Source: JBCCQH01 sp039024435
GTDB taxonomy: Bacteria > Bacteroidota > Bacteroidia > J057 > JADKCL01
Length of the DNA stretch: 47,585 bases
Assembly: GCA_039024435.1 (NCBI GenBank)
Contig: JBCCQH010000055.1
Location: 1-47,585 of the forward strand
Direction: 5' to 3'
Shown: positions 25,935 to 34,909 of the stretch, in pieces
Layout: each line of letters opens with the position of its first letter
Position numbering within the stretch: the first letter of the stretch is position 1
The notes under the pieces: generated by a model
Told to the model about the DNA's origin: nothing
Database searches by the model: none
The model's input: the letters and a program-made list of their open reading frames with translations, nothing else
Position numbers and translations under genes: made by a program

Positions 25935-26396
25935 ATGGCAGGTCATATTGGACCCGAACAATGGGTTATCTCCCGATTCTTCTTTGAGCTTATCATCGAT
26001 GGCACGCAGCTTAGCTGCCAGGAAATCACCGGCTTGGAAACCACCAACAAGGTGATCGAGTACCGTCACTGTGATAACGATCTGTTCATCGTTCAGAAGC
26101 GTCTCGGTCTTACCGAAACCTCTGAGTTGAAGATCACCAAAGGTGTCTTCGAAGATGATGAAGAACTCACGATCATTTTCAACGAGATCTTCGACAAGAA
26201 CTTCATGTCTACCACCGACGGTCGTCGTGACATTTTGGTCAACCTCCTCAACGAGCTTGGCGATGTAGTTATGAGCTGGAACTTCCACAACTGCATCCCG
26301 ACCAAATTGGGCGGTGTGACGCTGAAGTCTGATGCCAACGAGGCAGCAGTTGAAGAGATCACGTTTGTCTATGAGCAGATGTTGACTTCTCTGTAA
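25935..26396 (+). CDS. Tail tube protein (major)
   Basis: A 153-residue T4 gp19-like tube protein. Typical features are the opening FFFELIIDGTQLSCQEITGLE, the IEYRHCDNDL loop, and a C-terminal strand EITFVYEQML. Stacked hexamers of it form the inner tube. It has its own promoter and is followed by a terminator, which fits a need for many copies per particle. Confidence 0.93.
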   Translation: MAGHIGPEQWVISRFFFELIIDGTQLSCQEITGLETTNKVIEYRHCDNDLFIVQKRLGLTETSELKITKGVFEDDEELTIIFNEIFDKNFMSTTDGRRDILVNLLNELGDVVMSWNFHNCIPTKLGGVTLKSDANEAAVEEITFVYEQMLTSL

Positions 26397-26461
26397 GAAT
26401 CAATTCGTAGGAGGGAGATGGTTCTCGTGACTTGAACCTTCCTGGAAAAATTAGGCTTTAT

Positions 26462-26494
26462 CCCGGAGACTCTGTCTCCGGGGTAATCCTTTTT
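26462..26494 (+). terminator. Terminator or attenuator after the tube gene
   Basis: A perfect 9-bp stem, CCCGGAGAC (26462-26470) and GTCTCCGGG (26474-26482), with a TCT loop, followed by GTAATCCTTTTT. It lies 66 bases after the tube stop codon and 44 bases before the second tube gene, so it would separate high tube expression from the lower-copy baseplate genes. Confidence 0.75.
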
Positions 26495-26537
26495 CCACAA
26501 GACAGTCAGATTTTCGGAATTTCTAAAGCCTTAATCC

Positions 26538-26990
26538 ATGAGTTATAAATTTCCCATCCCCGGCTTCTACTTTTCAGTTGATGTCGACGGTGATTCCATT
26601 TCCTTTCAGGAAGTGGGAGGGTTGGAATTCCAGATCGAGTTAGAGGATATGCAAGGCGACGGGAGAAGCGGCGGCCATTCAATGGGAGCCCCCAAAAAAC
26701 GCAAGCCCGGCAATCTTGTGCTGAAAAGAGGTGTAGCCAGCGAAAAAGCCGGCTTTTTTACCTGGATTTATAACTCTTTTCACTACGAAAAAAGCGGGTC
26801 GGTTGTAACCCCCAAAGACATTGATATCTTTCTTCTTGATCCCGGAACGGGAGGAATCGTTCGCTTCTGGCGCGCGTACGGTGCTTTTCCGACCAAGTGG
26901 AGCTTTGCCAATCTTCATTCGCAGAAAAACGAAATCCTGATCGAAACGGTTGAGTTTCAATTGCAGGATCTCGAAATGATTCTATTTTAA
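26538..26990 (+). CDS. Tube initiator / second tail tube protein (Pvc5-like)
   Basis: A 150-residue gp19-like protein distinct from the major tube protein. It opens with FPIPGFYFSVDVDGDSISFQ and QEVGGLEF, has the PKKRKPGNLVLKRGV segment and ends with TVEFQLQDLEMIL. In eCIS clusters this second tube protein joins the baseplate hub to the first tube ring. It sits downstream of the terminator, in line with a much lower copy need. Confidence 0.9.
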   Translation: MSYKFPIPGFYFSVDVDGDSISFQEVGGLEFQIELEDMQGDGRSGGHSMGAPKKRKPGNLVLKRGVASEKAGFFTWIYNSFHYEKSGSVVTPKDIDIFLLDPGTGGIVRFWRAYGAFPTKWSFANLHSQKNEILIETVEFQLQDLEMILF

Positions 26991-27029
26991 ATTGCATCCG
27001 TTCAGGATCACCCACGTAATTTGGTCAGC

Positions 27030-27203
27030 ATGGCTATTGAAATACGTGAATTGTTAATCAGAGCAACTGTGACCTACTCGACTGGTCACAAAAATGATAA
27101 AAGCATTTCCCGCGATGAGTTCCGACGTGAAAAGAGGCGCATCATCGACGAGTGTGTGGACCGCATGCGAGAAATGTTGGAGGATTACAGGTCCGGCAGA
27201 TAG
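27030..27203 (+). CDS. DUF5908 family small eCIS protein
   Basis: A 57-residue protein beginning MAIEIRELLIRATV, the characteristic opening of DUF5908, with a basic helical tail (REEMLEDYRSGR-like). A start 9 bases earlier at 27021 is possible, but the family begins at MxIEIRELxI. It is equivalent in position to Pvc6/Afp6, a small protein between tube and LysM adaptor genes. It ends 31 bases before the next gene. Confidence 0.85.
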   Translation: MAIEIRELLIRATVTYSTGHKNDKSISRDEFRREKRRIIDECVDRMREMLEDYRSGR

Positions 27204-27234
27204 TTATCGTTAGATTTTCATTAACTGAATCCTT

Positions 27235-27873
27235 ATGGCAGAACTCGAAATCATTGGGCTGAAAGACTCCGCGGCAACCGGCGGCACTTCTTTCAAGTGT
27301 GAATTCAGCCCCGAAAATATGAAGCACAACCGGACGGTTGACGTGCAGGAGAAGAAAGTAGGAGATACCGCCGGTCCTGTGACCCAGTTCCAAAGCTACG
27401 GCACCGAGTCCCTGGACTTCGAATTGCTGTTTGACGGAACGAACTACAACAGCCAAGCGATTGACGTCGACTCGACCGTGGAGCGGTTGACTTCCATCGT
27501 TTACGATTACCAGGGTGATATCCACAAGCCCAACTATCTAATGGTCAAGTGGTCCCACTTTGTATTCCGCGGTCAATTGAGCGCATACAATGTGGATTTC
27601 ACGTTGTTTGATCAAGGGGGTAAGCCTTTGCGCGCCAAAGTCAACCTCTCCATCACCATCCACAAAGATCCTTCGAACCGAAGCGCTTCGCGTTCATCGC
27701 CGGATATGACGCACGTAAAAACTGTGCGCGTGGGCGACTCGCTGCCGCTCATGTGCAAAGAGATCTACGGAAAAATGGAATATTACTTGCAAGTGGCCGA
27801 ACACAATGGCCTCACCAATTTCCGTGAGTTAGAAATCGGTGAAAACCTTGAATTCCCACCGCTTGAAAGATAA
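27235..27873 (+). CDS. LysM-domain baseplate hub adaptor (Pvc7-like)
   Basis: A 212-residue protein. Residues 1-145 form the gp53/XkdP-like hub adaptor domain with CEFSPENMKHNR and ESLDFELLFDGTNY. The C-terminus (about 158-208) is a LysM domain: VKTVRVGDSLPLMCKEIYG and LTNFRELEIGENLEFPPL. In eCIS it is a collar that joins the tube initiator to the spike hub; the LysM here is structural, not a cell-wall binder. It ends 5 bases before the spike gene. Confidence 0.9.
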   Translation: MAELEIIGLKDSAATGGTSFKCEFSPENMKHNRTVDVQEKKVGDTAGPVTQFQSYGTESLDFELLFDGTNYNSQAIDVDSTVERLTSIVYDYQGDIHKPNYLMVKWSHFVFRGQLSAYNVDFTLFDQGGKPLRAKVNLSITIHKDPSNRSASRSSPDMTHVKTVRVGDSLPLMCKEIYGKMEYYLQVAEHNGLTNFRELEIGENLEFPPLER

Positions 27874-27878
27874 TCGCC

Positions 27879-29666
27879 ATGTCAAGTCCTCTACATAAGA
27901 ACGTAGACCTCGTATCTGTCGACGTTGAGGTCGGCGGCGAACTGATTGCAGGTAATTACAGCCTGATCGAAGTTCAGGTCAAAAAAGAAATCAACCGCAT
28001 CCCCACGGCTACCGTCATTTTGCTGGACGGTAACCCCGCTGAAGTCAACTTTGAGAACAGCGAGAACGACGCATTTAAGCCGGGCAGTGATGTCAAAATT
28101 AGTGCGGGCTATCACCGCGAAAACGAAGTGATCTTTGAAGGGGTGCTTTTGAGTGCCAATCCTAAGATCAAAGCTGATGATATGCCTGAGCTCATCCTCA
28201 AAGCGGTCGACAAAGCCGCAGAAATGACGGTCGAGCGGAAAAATCGCTACTTCACCGAGTCGAAAGACGACGATGTCTTCAACAAAATTATCGGTGAGTA
28301 CGGTCTCGGCAAAGACGTTGAAAGCACGCCTTACAAGCATGAAGGCATGATTCAGTACAGTTCGACCGATTGGGATTTCCTCCTCTCGCGCTCGGACATG
28401 CACGGTTTTATCGTGAACTGCGACGACGGCAAGATCGCCATGAAGAAGCCCGAAGTATCGGGCGCCGGTCTCACGCTGACTTACGGCACGGACATCATCA
28501 AGATGGACCTCGAAGTGGATGGCAAGAACCAGCTTGGGGGAGTCGAGGCCGAAGGCTGGGACATGATCAACAATGAGATCATCAAGGTGAGCGCCGCCGA
28601 ACCCGCGGTGCCCAGTCAGGGCAACGTGGACGGACAAGAATTGTCCGGTGTTTTGGGCGGGGGGACGCTCAAACTGCATTCCACGGGTCCGATTGAGCGC
28701 GATATGCTGCAATCGTGGGCCGACTCTAAGTTGCTGCTTTCGCGGATGTCCCGCATTCGGGGCAAGCTCATCTTCCAGGGCAATCCCAAAGTAAAGCCGG
28801 ACACCCTCATCGAAATCAAAGGCGCCGGTGCCCGCTTCAATGGGGAAGCCTACGTCTCGGCGGTGTACCACCGCATCAAGGAATTTGACTGGGATACCGA
28901 AGCGACCATTGGGATTTCGCCCCAGGCATTTACCGAAACCCAAAAAGACATCCAGACGCCTCCCGCTTCGGGCATGCTCCCGGCGGTTCACGGTCTGCAA
29001 GTCGGCAAGGTTCAGAAAATCGATGAGGATCCGCAAGGACAAAATCGGATTCTGGTCGACGTTCCCGTGATCGCGGAAGCCGGCGATGGGGTCTGGGCCC
29101 GGCAAGCGGCCTACTACGCCACCAAGGAGGCGGGTAACTTCTTTATTCCCGAGGTCGGCGATGAGGTCATCCTAGGCTTCCTGAACGCCGATATCCGCTA
29201 CCCGATCATCCTCGGCAGTGTCCCGAGCACCTCGCAAGAGGCCGCTTATGTGCCCGATGGCCCGAACACCTACAAGGCAATCGTCACGAACTCGAAAATG
29301 AAAATCGAGTTTGAAGACGTCAAAAAAATTATGACCTTGTACACGCCGGGTGGGAACACGATCTGCATGAACGATGAGGAGAACACCATTACTATCCACC
29401 AGGACAACGGAAACGAGAACAAGATAGTAATGAGTGACAAGGGCTTCGAGTTCACCACCCCGTTTGACTTTGTCGTCAAAGCCAAAGGCAATATCATGAT
29501 GGAGTCCCAGATGAATACGGAGCATACCGCCACCCAGGACTACATCGTCAAGGGCCTCAACGTGACTACGGAAGCGCAAGTGGCCAGCACCGTCAAAGGA
29601 TGCACCGTAGAAGTCAACGGATCCGGACAAGTCACCATCAAAGGTGGCGTGGTAATGATCAACTAA
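27879..29666 (+). CDS. VgrG-like spike protein (Pvc8-like)
   Basis: A 595-residue gp27-gp5 type trimeric spike. The gp27-like hub covers about 1-370. The OB-fold gp5 domain begins near VGKVQKIDEDPQGQNRILV, with VWARQAAYYATKEAGNFFIPEVGDEVILGFLN as its core. The C-terminal beta-helix is about 480-595, ending in repeated Val/Gly strands (TIKGGVVMIN). No toxin domain follows. It would carry a PAAR tip; none is encoded in this cluster. Confidence 0.93.
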   Translation: MSSPLHKNVDLVSVDVEVGGELIAGNYSLIEVQVKKEINRIPTATVILLDGNPAEVNFENSENDAFKPGSDVKISAGYHRENEVIFEGVLLSANPKIKADDMPELILKAVDKAAEMTVERKNRYFTESKDDDVFNKIIGEYGLGKDVESTPYKHEGMIQYSSTDWDFLLSRSDMHGFIVNCDDGKIAMKKPEVSGAGLTLTYGTDIIKMDLEVDGKNQLGGVEAEGWDMINNEIIKVSAAEPAVPSQGNVDGQELSGVLGGGTLKLHSTGPIERDMLQSWADSKLLLSRMSRIRGKLIFQGNPKVKPDTLIEIKGAGARFNGEAYVSAVYHRIKEFDWDTEATIGISPQAFTETQKDIQTPPASGMLPAVHGLQVGKVQKIDEDPQGQNRILVDVPVIAEAGDGVWARQAAYYATKEAGNFFIPEVGDEVILGFLNADIRYPIILGSVPSTSQEAAYVPDGPNTYKAIVTNSKMKIEFEDVKKIMTLYTPGGNTICMNDEENTITIHQDNGNENKIVMSDKGFEFTTPFDFVVKAKGNIMMESQMNTEHTATQDYIVKGLNVTTEAQVASTVKGCTVEVNGSGQVTIKGGVVMIN

Positions 29667-29688
29667 GAAAAGAATATCACGATACTCA

Positions 29689-30105
29689 ATGGCAGAGAAT
29701 ACCGATTTTCTAGGCCGAGGTTGGAGTTTCCCGCCGAGATTCGACGGGAATTTCAGCCGTTTGGAAATGGTAGAAGTCGAGGACGAAGTACGGGAAAGCC
29801 TGTACATCATCTTGTCCACCATACCTGGAGAGCGGGTTACGAACCCTGAGTTCGGTTGCAGAATTTACGAACTGATTTGGAGTCCCATCGATAAAGCCAC
29901 CAAAATTCTTATGGATGAGGTGATCCGGGCGGCGGTAAACCGCTACGAACCCCGGGTGGAGATCGAAGAGATCAACATCGACTCGGACGACGAATCAGGC
30001 ACGGTTTATATCCATCTGGACTATACTATTCGCAAGGTCAATGTGAGAACGAATATCGTATATCCATTTTATAAACTGGAAGGTACGGACATCGTCGAAG
30101 TGTAA
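29689..30105 (+). CDS. gp25-like baseplate wedge protein (Pvc9-like)
   Basis: A 138-residue W/gp25 family protein. It has DFLGRGWSFPP, TIPGERVTNPEFGCRIYELIWSP-like core motifs and the family EPR motif in NRYEPRVEIEEIN. It links the sheath to the baseplate and starts sheath assembly. It begins 22 bases after the spike gene, in the same operon. Confidence 0.95.
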   Translation: MAENTDFLGRGWSFPPRFDGNFSRLEMVEVEDEVRESLYIILSTIPGERVTNPEFGCRIYELIWSPIDKATKILMDEVIRAAVNRYEPRVEIEEINIDSDDESGTVYIHLDYTIRKVNVRTNIVYPFYKLEGTDIVEV

Positions 30106-30141
30106 TCGGGTCAAATTACACCTCGTCGACCGGCCGTCCTC

Positions 30142-33100
30142 GTGCAACCCGATGATTTTATGGGGGTACTGAGACAAAACATTACTCCGAGGAGAAAAGG
30201 AACATCCCAAAATTCGCGCCTTTCCGCCAAGCTCATGCCGGACTATTTCCGGGTAGATGAGCGTACCATGGCGGATTACCTCGCATTTGCCTCGGGATTT
30301 TCTTCCCAAGTCGAATTCTACGACGAAGAAGCTCAGAAAAACGATGAGCAGCGCACCTGGGACCGCTTTTTCAACCAAGACATCACTGTCATCCTCGCCG
30401 CCGTCGTCAGTGTCGACATCGACACGATCGACTCCAACTTCGAATACCACGTACAAAATGTACGGGGCAGTTTTGAAGAGTCCGGCCGGGAAGCAGCTTT
30501 TGAGCAGCTCTACGCCTTTTTGGTCAAGGAAGCCGCGAAGCTGCCGAGTTGGTATGCGGCGGTGGTGCGGCTGAATGGCCTGCCCGGAACCATTGAAAAC
30601 GTCGTCGAGATGGAGCTTTGGAAAGTATACGACCAAAAGCTCCGCGAAGCGCTGCAACTCCTCAACGCCTGCCACGTGCAGGCCCAGGAAGAAAAGTTGC
30701 TGCTCGAACACCAGGTGCTTCCCTTCCCGGACCAACTGGTCGGCCCACCCGACAACGAAATCGAGTTTTTCCGGGGCAAGCACCGGATGGGAAAAATCGC
30801 CAATGCGCTCATTGAGCTGCGTTCGATTTACCACATCGTATTCAACGTGCTGGCTTACGCGAAGTCGCGCCTGCGCCGGCAATTTGACGATTCCCTCCTG
30901 GAAAAGCAGGACCATCCGCCGGACATGGCGCTATTCATCGTCTTCCTGAAGCTGTACCAGTACGCACAGGCTGACCTGAACACCCTGACCCTGCGCCACC
31001 TTGAATACTACTATCGGCACATCCTCAAGCAGGATTACCGGCCCGCGATCAGCGATGCCGTCCACGTCTGTGCCGAATTGGTGCGCACGGCGCGTTCCTG
31101 CCGACTCCCGGCGGGTACCCTGTTGTTTGCCGGACGCGACGACGAAGGCCGGGAAATCCACTACTCCACCACCGAGGAAGTCGAAATCAACCAAGCTTCC
31201 ATTGCTTCGTTGAAGTCGGTGTTCATCTCTCGGGTGCTGGAAGGCCAGACCTGGACCTACAAGTTGGTGACCAACTTCTACGGCGCCCCCGTCGCCAACT
31301 CGCTGGACGGCAAGGGCATGCCCTTTATGGACCAAGCCAAAGACTGGCCGCTTTTCGGCGAAGAACAGTACAAAGCGGGCCGCACCACCATGCAGCCGGC
31401 CGAAATCGGGTTTGCCATCTCCTCGCCCATGTTCATGTTGGCCGAGGGACGCCGCCGCGTCAAGCTGCACATCACCTTTCGGGAAAAAGGCGACGCCGAA
31501 GGCACCTACCGCAAACTGATTGAAGATCTCACTCAGGACCGGTCTGAAGAAGGCTTGAAGTACGCTCTGCTGGAAGTATTTGGTCGTGGGCGCAACTGTA
31601 CCTTTAACATTCTGGTCAGTGGTGCCGAAGGCTGGATCAACGTCGCCGAAGAAGCTTCCAACGAGCTGTACGTCGTATCCGAGCCCTGGAGTTGGAATCG
31701 GATCACGATTGCCTTTACCATTCCGGCATCTTGCCCCCCCGTCGTACCGATCGATCCCTCCGTCATGAATCCGGAGGGGTTCAGCACCAAGTTTCCCGTG
31801 GTAAAACTGGAGCTGAACCCACTCAAGAATCCGTTTGGGTACACCTTTCTGGAAACCCTTGCTTTTGAGCAAGTGGACATCGACGTCGAAGTGGACCGGG
31901 TAAAATCGCTCATTCTCTTCAATGACCTTGGGCGTTTGGATGCTACCCAGCCCTTCCAGGCTTTTGGGCCGACTCCGCGGGTGGGCTCGTACATGCTCGT
32001 AGGCAATTCGGAAGTCTTCCGCAAAAAGCTGGACGATCTGCACTTCTACATCGAATACCAAAACCTTCCGCAGCGGGGCATCGCCCACTACTACAAAGAG
32101 TACTTTGACGAGAACTCCGAACTCAGCGAAGAAAAATACAAGATCAACCTGACCGCCCTGTCCGGCTACGAATTCAAGCCCGGCGAAAAAGACGACCCGA
32201 TTACCCATCCGTTGTTCCCCAGCGAAGTCGGTAAGACCGTGACCCACGTGGCGGTTCCCGATCCCGGCCGGCTTCAGATTCGGCCCAATCCGGACATGAG
32301 CCCGGTCAACTATTTCGACAACCAGACGCCGATCGGCTTTTTCCGTTTTGAACTGACCGAGCCACGGGAAGCCTTCGGCCATACGTTGTACCAAGAGCGC
32401 CTCTCTTACGTGGCCCAGCGCAACGCCGAGGGCGAATTGGAGGAGACCTTGGCTTTCCCGAATCCGCCCTACTCACCGCTGATCAAGACGATTTACCTGA
32501 GCTACAAGGCGTCGGACAAAATCGTGATCGACCAGTACGAGCCGAGTAGCCGCAACGAGATTTACCACTTGCACCCCTTCGGTTCGGCCCCGGTTTTTAC
32601 CCGCGGTCAACTCAAGGTCAAGCACGGCAACCTGATTCCTGAGTACCGCGACGATGGTTATTTGTACATCGGGTTGAAGAACCTCTTTCCGCCCCAGGAA
32701 CTTTCTTTGCTGTTCCAATTGGCGGCGGGGAAAACCACCTTTACTGCCCAACTGCCGGAAACCGAGTGGAGTTTCCTGGCCGGGGACGATTGGGAGCCAC
32801 TGCGCTCGATTGACGTACTTTCGGACACCACGGAGCGCTTCACGAAGACCGGCATCATACGCTTGCGGATTCCCGCCCAGATCACCGACCAAAACGGCGT
32901 CCTGGACCGGGGACTGTTCTGGCTGCGGGTGTCCTTGCGGGGGGACACGGAAAATGTCTCCCGTGCACTGGAAATCCGCGCCCAGGCGCTGGAAGCCGAG
33001 TGGGTGGACAATGGCGATCCCAACCACCTGCGCACGCCGTTGGCGGCTGGTTCGATCAACAACCTGGTGCGCAAGCGTCCCGAGGTGCGGGGCGTCGTTC

Positions 33101-33996
33101 AGCCCTATCCCTCGTACTACGCCCGTGCGGCCGAGACCCGCGACGAGTTTTTCCAGCGGGTGAGTGAGCGGTTGCGCCACAAAGGCCGGGCCGTATCGCA
33201 CTGGGATTATGAGCGGCTGATCCTCGACCGCTTCCACACCATCTCCCAGGTCAAGTGCCTCAGCCACATTTCGGATCCGGACTTTGTCTTGCCCGGTGAA
33301 TTGCGCGTCGTGGTCATTCCCGGCAGCAACCAGGCCACCGATGAGCTGACCCCCAAGGTCAACCACGGTACCCTCCTGGCGATCCAGAACTTCCTCAAGG
33401 AGATTGCCTCGCCTTTCGTGAACATCCGGGTGAGCAACCCCTCTTACGAATACGTGCGCATCAATTGCCGCGTGAAGTTCAGCAACAACCGCAACAACGG
33501 GGATTCCCTGGCCAAGTTGCGCAAGGACATTCAGGACTACATTTGTCCCTGGCTGGGCGGTGCAGAGCGCGAAATTGAAATCGGGGGCAACCTGCGGGTG
33601 GAAGACCTCTACCGGTTCATCCGCTCGCTTGCCTACGTCGATTTCGTAACGAAATTTGCCGTGCTGCACTTCTTTATCGACGACGAGACGACCGGGATTT
33701 ACGAATTGGTGAGTTCGGCGGATACCCGCATCCACGAAGATGAGCGCGCCTACGTGCGGGCACGCAAGCCGTGGTCGGTCTTGATTCCGGACAGTGACCA
33801 CGAAATCGAGTTCACGGAAAGAGAAGCTGAAGTCACTCCGGAATTCACCTTACAGCCGGTGGATTTTCAGGGCCGATTCCAGATTTCTCCCCACTTGATC
33901 AAGATCCTGAACCGGCCCGAAGCAGCCCAGGACAATCCTGACATTCGCTATGATCAGGAGGATACACTACGTATATTTGTTGATCTACCAGACTAA
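30142..33996 (+). CDS. Large baseplate J-like protein (Pvc11-like)
   Basis: A 1284-residue protein, much longer than a phage gp6/J subunit. A J-like core lies in the C-terminal third (FFQRVSERLRHKGRAVSHWDYERLIL, then CLSHISDPDFVLPGELRVVVIPG and EDLYRFIRSLAYVDFV). The first ~800 residues are extra material with many aromatic and charged residues and no fold I can name. It starts at GTG 30142, or at an in-frame ATG at 30160. In AlgoCIS, extended baseplate proteins are reported to form a cage around the spike; the same role is an inference here. Confidence 0.88.
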   Translation: MQPDDFMGVLRQNITPRRKGTSQNSRLSAKLMPDYFRVDERTMADYLAFASGFSSQVEFYDEEAQKNDEQRTWDRFFNQDITVILAAVVSVDIDTIDSNFEYHVQNVRGSFEESGREAAFEQLYAFLVKEAAKLPSWYAAVVRLNGLPGTIENVVEMELWKVYDQKLREALQLLNACHVQAQEEKLLLEHQVLPFPDQLVGPPDNEIEFFRGKHRMGKIANALIELRSIYHIVFNVLAYAKSRLRRQFDDSLLEKQDHPPDMALFIVFLKLYQYAQADLNTLTLRHLEYYYRHILKQDYRPAISDAVHVCAELVRTARSCRLPAGTLLFAGRDDEGREIHYSTTEEVEINQASIASLKSVFISRVLEGQTWTYKLVTNFYGAPVANSLDGKGMPFMDQAKDWPLFGEEQYKAGRTTMQPAEIGFAISSPMFMLAEGRRRVKLHITFREKGDAEGTYRKLIEDLTQDRSEEGLKYALLEVFGRGRNCTFNILVSGAEGWINVAEEASNELYVVSEPWSWNRITIAFTIPASCPPVVPIDPSVMNPEGFSTKFPVVKLELNPLKNPFGYTFLETLAFEQVDIDVEVDRVKSLILFNDLGRLDATQPFQAFGPTPRVGSYMLVGNSEVFRKKLDDLHFYIEYQNLPQRGIAHYYKEYFDENSELSEEKYKINLTALSGYEFKPGEKDDPITHPLFPSEVGKTVTHVAVPDPGRLQIRPNPDMSPVNYFDNQTPIGFFRFELTEPREAFGHTLYQERLSYVAQRNAEGELEETLAFPNPPYSPLIKTIYLSYKASDKIVIDQYEPSSRNEIYHLHPFGSAPVFTRGQLKVKHGNLIPEYRDDGYLYIGLKNLFPPQELSLLFQLAAGKTTFTAQLPETEWSFLAGDDWEPLRSIDVLSDTTERFTKTGIIRLRIPAQITDQNGVLDRGLFWLRVSLRGDTENVSRALEIRAQALEAEWVDNGDPNHLRTPLAAGSINNLVRKRPEVRGVVQPYPSYYARAAETRDEFFQRVSERLRHKGRAVSHWDYERLILDRFHTISQVKCLSHISDPDFVLPGELRVVVIPGSNQATDELTPKVNHGTLLAIQNFLKEIASPFVNIRVSNPSYEYVRINCRVKFSNNRNNGDSLAKLRKDIQDYICPWLGGAEREIEIGGNLRVEDLYRFIRSLAYVDFVTKFAVLHFFIDDETTGIYELVSSADTRIHEDERAYVRARKPWSVLIPDSDHEIEFTEREAEVTPEFTLQPVDFQGRFQISPHLIKILNRPEAAQDNPDIRYDQEDTLRIFVDLPD

Positions 33997-34004
33997 TTTG
34001 CGCT

Positions 34005-34877
34005 ATGGAAGGAAGAGCCCAGCTCAAGAAAAAGTTCGAAGCCGCGAACATCGGTTATGAATCGTATCGGGCACTGATCGACTCCACGATCAACAAGAAG
34101 GACGATGGCATTGACATTGATGAGCGGGATGGATTGCGTCTGGCCCCGGGGAGTGATTCGGGACGCTTATTGAGCTTGTTTGGCGACCGCGCGGGCACGA
34201 CGGCAGAGTGGTTCATTCGCCTGAACCCCGACAACAACAAAGGACTGGACATTTCCAGTGACTTTACACCGGGCCGCACGCTGTTCATCACCGTGGAAGA
34301 AGATTATGTCGACGATGAGTTGCAGCATGAGGTGAAAATCGGTATCGGGACCATGAAGCCGCAATTCACGCTGGACGTCGAGGGGACGGTGGCAATGCGG
34401 GCCCGGGTCGGTACGTTCAAGGCCGGATCGATTCCCGCCGATAAGCAGTGGCACACCGTGCTGGCGGAAGGCGACGGACTGAACGATTGCCAGGCCTACG
34501 AAATCTTTGCCCACATCTACGACAATCAATCCGAACGCTACGCCCTGACCCACGCGGTGATCCTGATTGCGAAGGGGCGTCGCGGCCAGCGAATCAAGCT
34601 CACCCGGGCTTCCAGCAGCTACCTCTGGGGCCGTTTCCTGAACCGCATCAAGTTTCGCATCAAGCGGGAGTACGGCAAAGAAGTCGTGCAGATGCGCGCC
34701 CGCGATCACTACGGCTTCTCGAATGACGGAAAGCCCAAAACGATCTTTTTTCGGGTAACCCGCCTCTGGGACCGCAGCTTCGAAAACGAAGGCTACCTTG
34801 AGCGGCGCAACGTGAAACAAACGATGCCCAAGCGCATCAAGATCAAAAACGCGAACCAAGTTAGAATCAGCGAATAA
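34005..34877 (+). CDS. Fibre-like protein between the two large baseplate genes
   Basis: A 290-residue protein. Its middle has KIGIGTMKPQFTLDVEGTV (from about 111), matching the GIGTxxPxxxLDVxG motif common in trimeric tail-fibre and intramolecular-chaperone proteins of Bacteroidota. The rest is not recognised, with a basic C-terminus (RRNVKQTMPKRIKIK). It starts 8 bases after the J-like gene. It may be a short fibre or a receptor-facing baseplate part. Confidence 0.65.
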   Translation: MEGRAQLKKKFEAANIGYESYRALIDSTINKKDDGIDIDERDGLRLAPGSDSGRLLSLFGDRAGTTAEWFIRLNPDNNKGLDISSDFTPGRTLFITVEEDYVDDELQHEVKIGIGTMKPQFTLDVEGTVAMRARVGTFKAGSIPADKQWHTVLAEGDGLNDCQAYEIFAHIYDNQSERYALTHAVILIAKGRRGQRIKLTRASSSYLWGRFLNRIKFRIKREYGKEVVQMRARDHYGFSNDGKPKTIFFRVTRLWDRSFENEGYLERRNVKQTMPKRIKIKNANQVRISE

Positions 34878-34909
34878 CTCCGGCACCGAAAATTTCAATA
34901 CGGAAGTAA

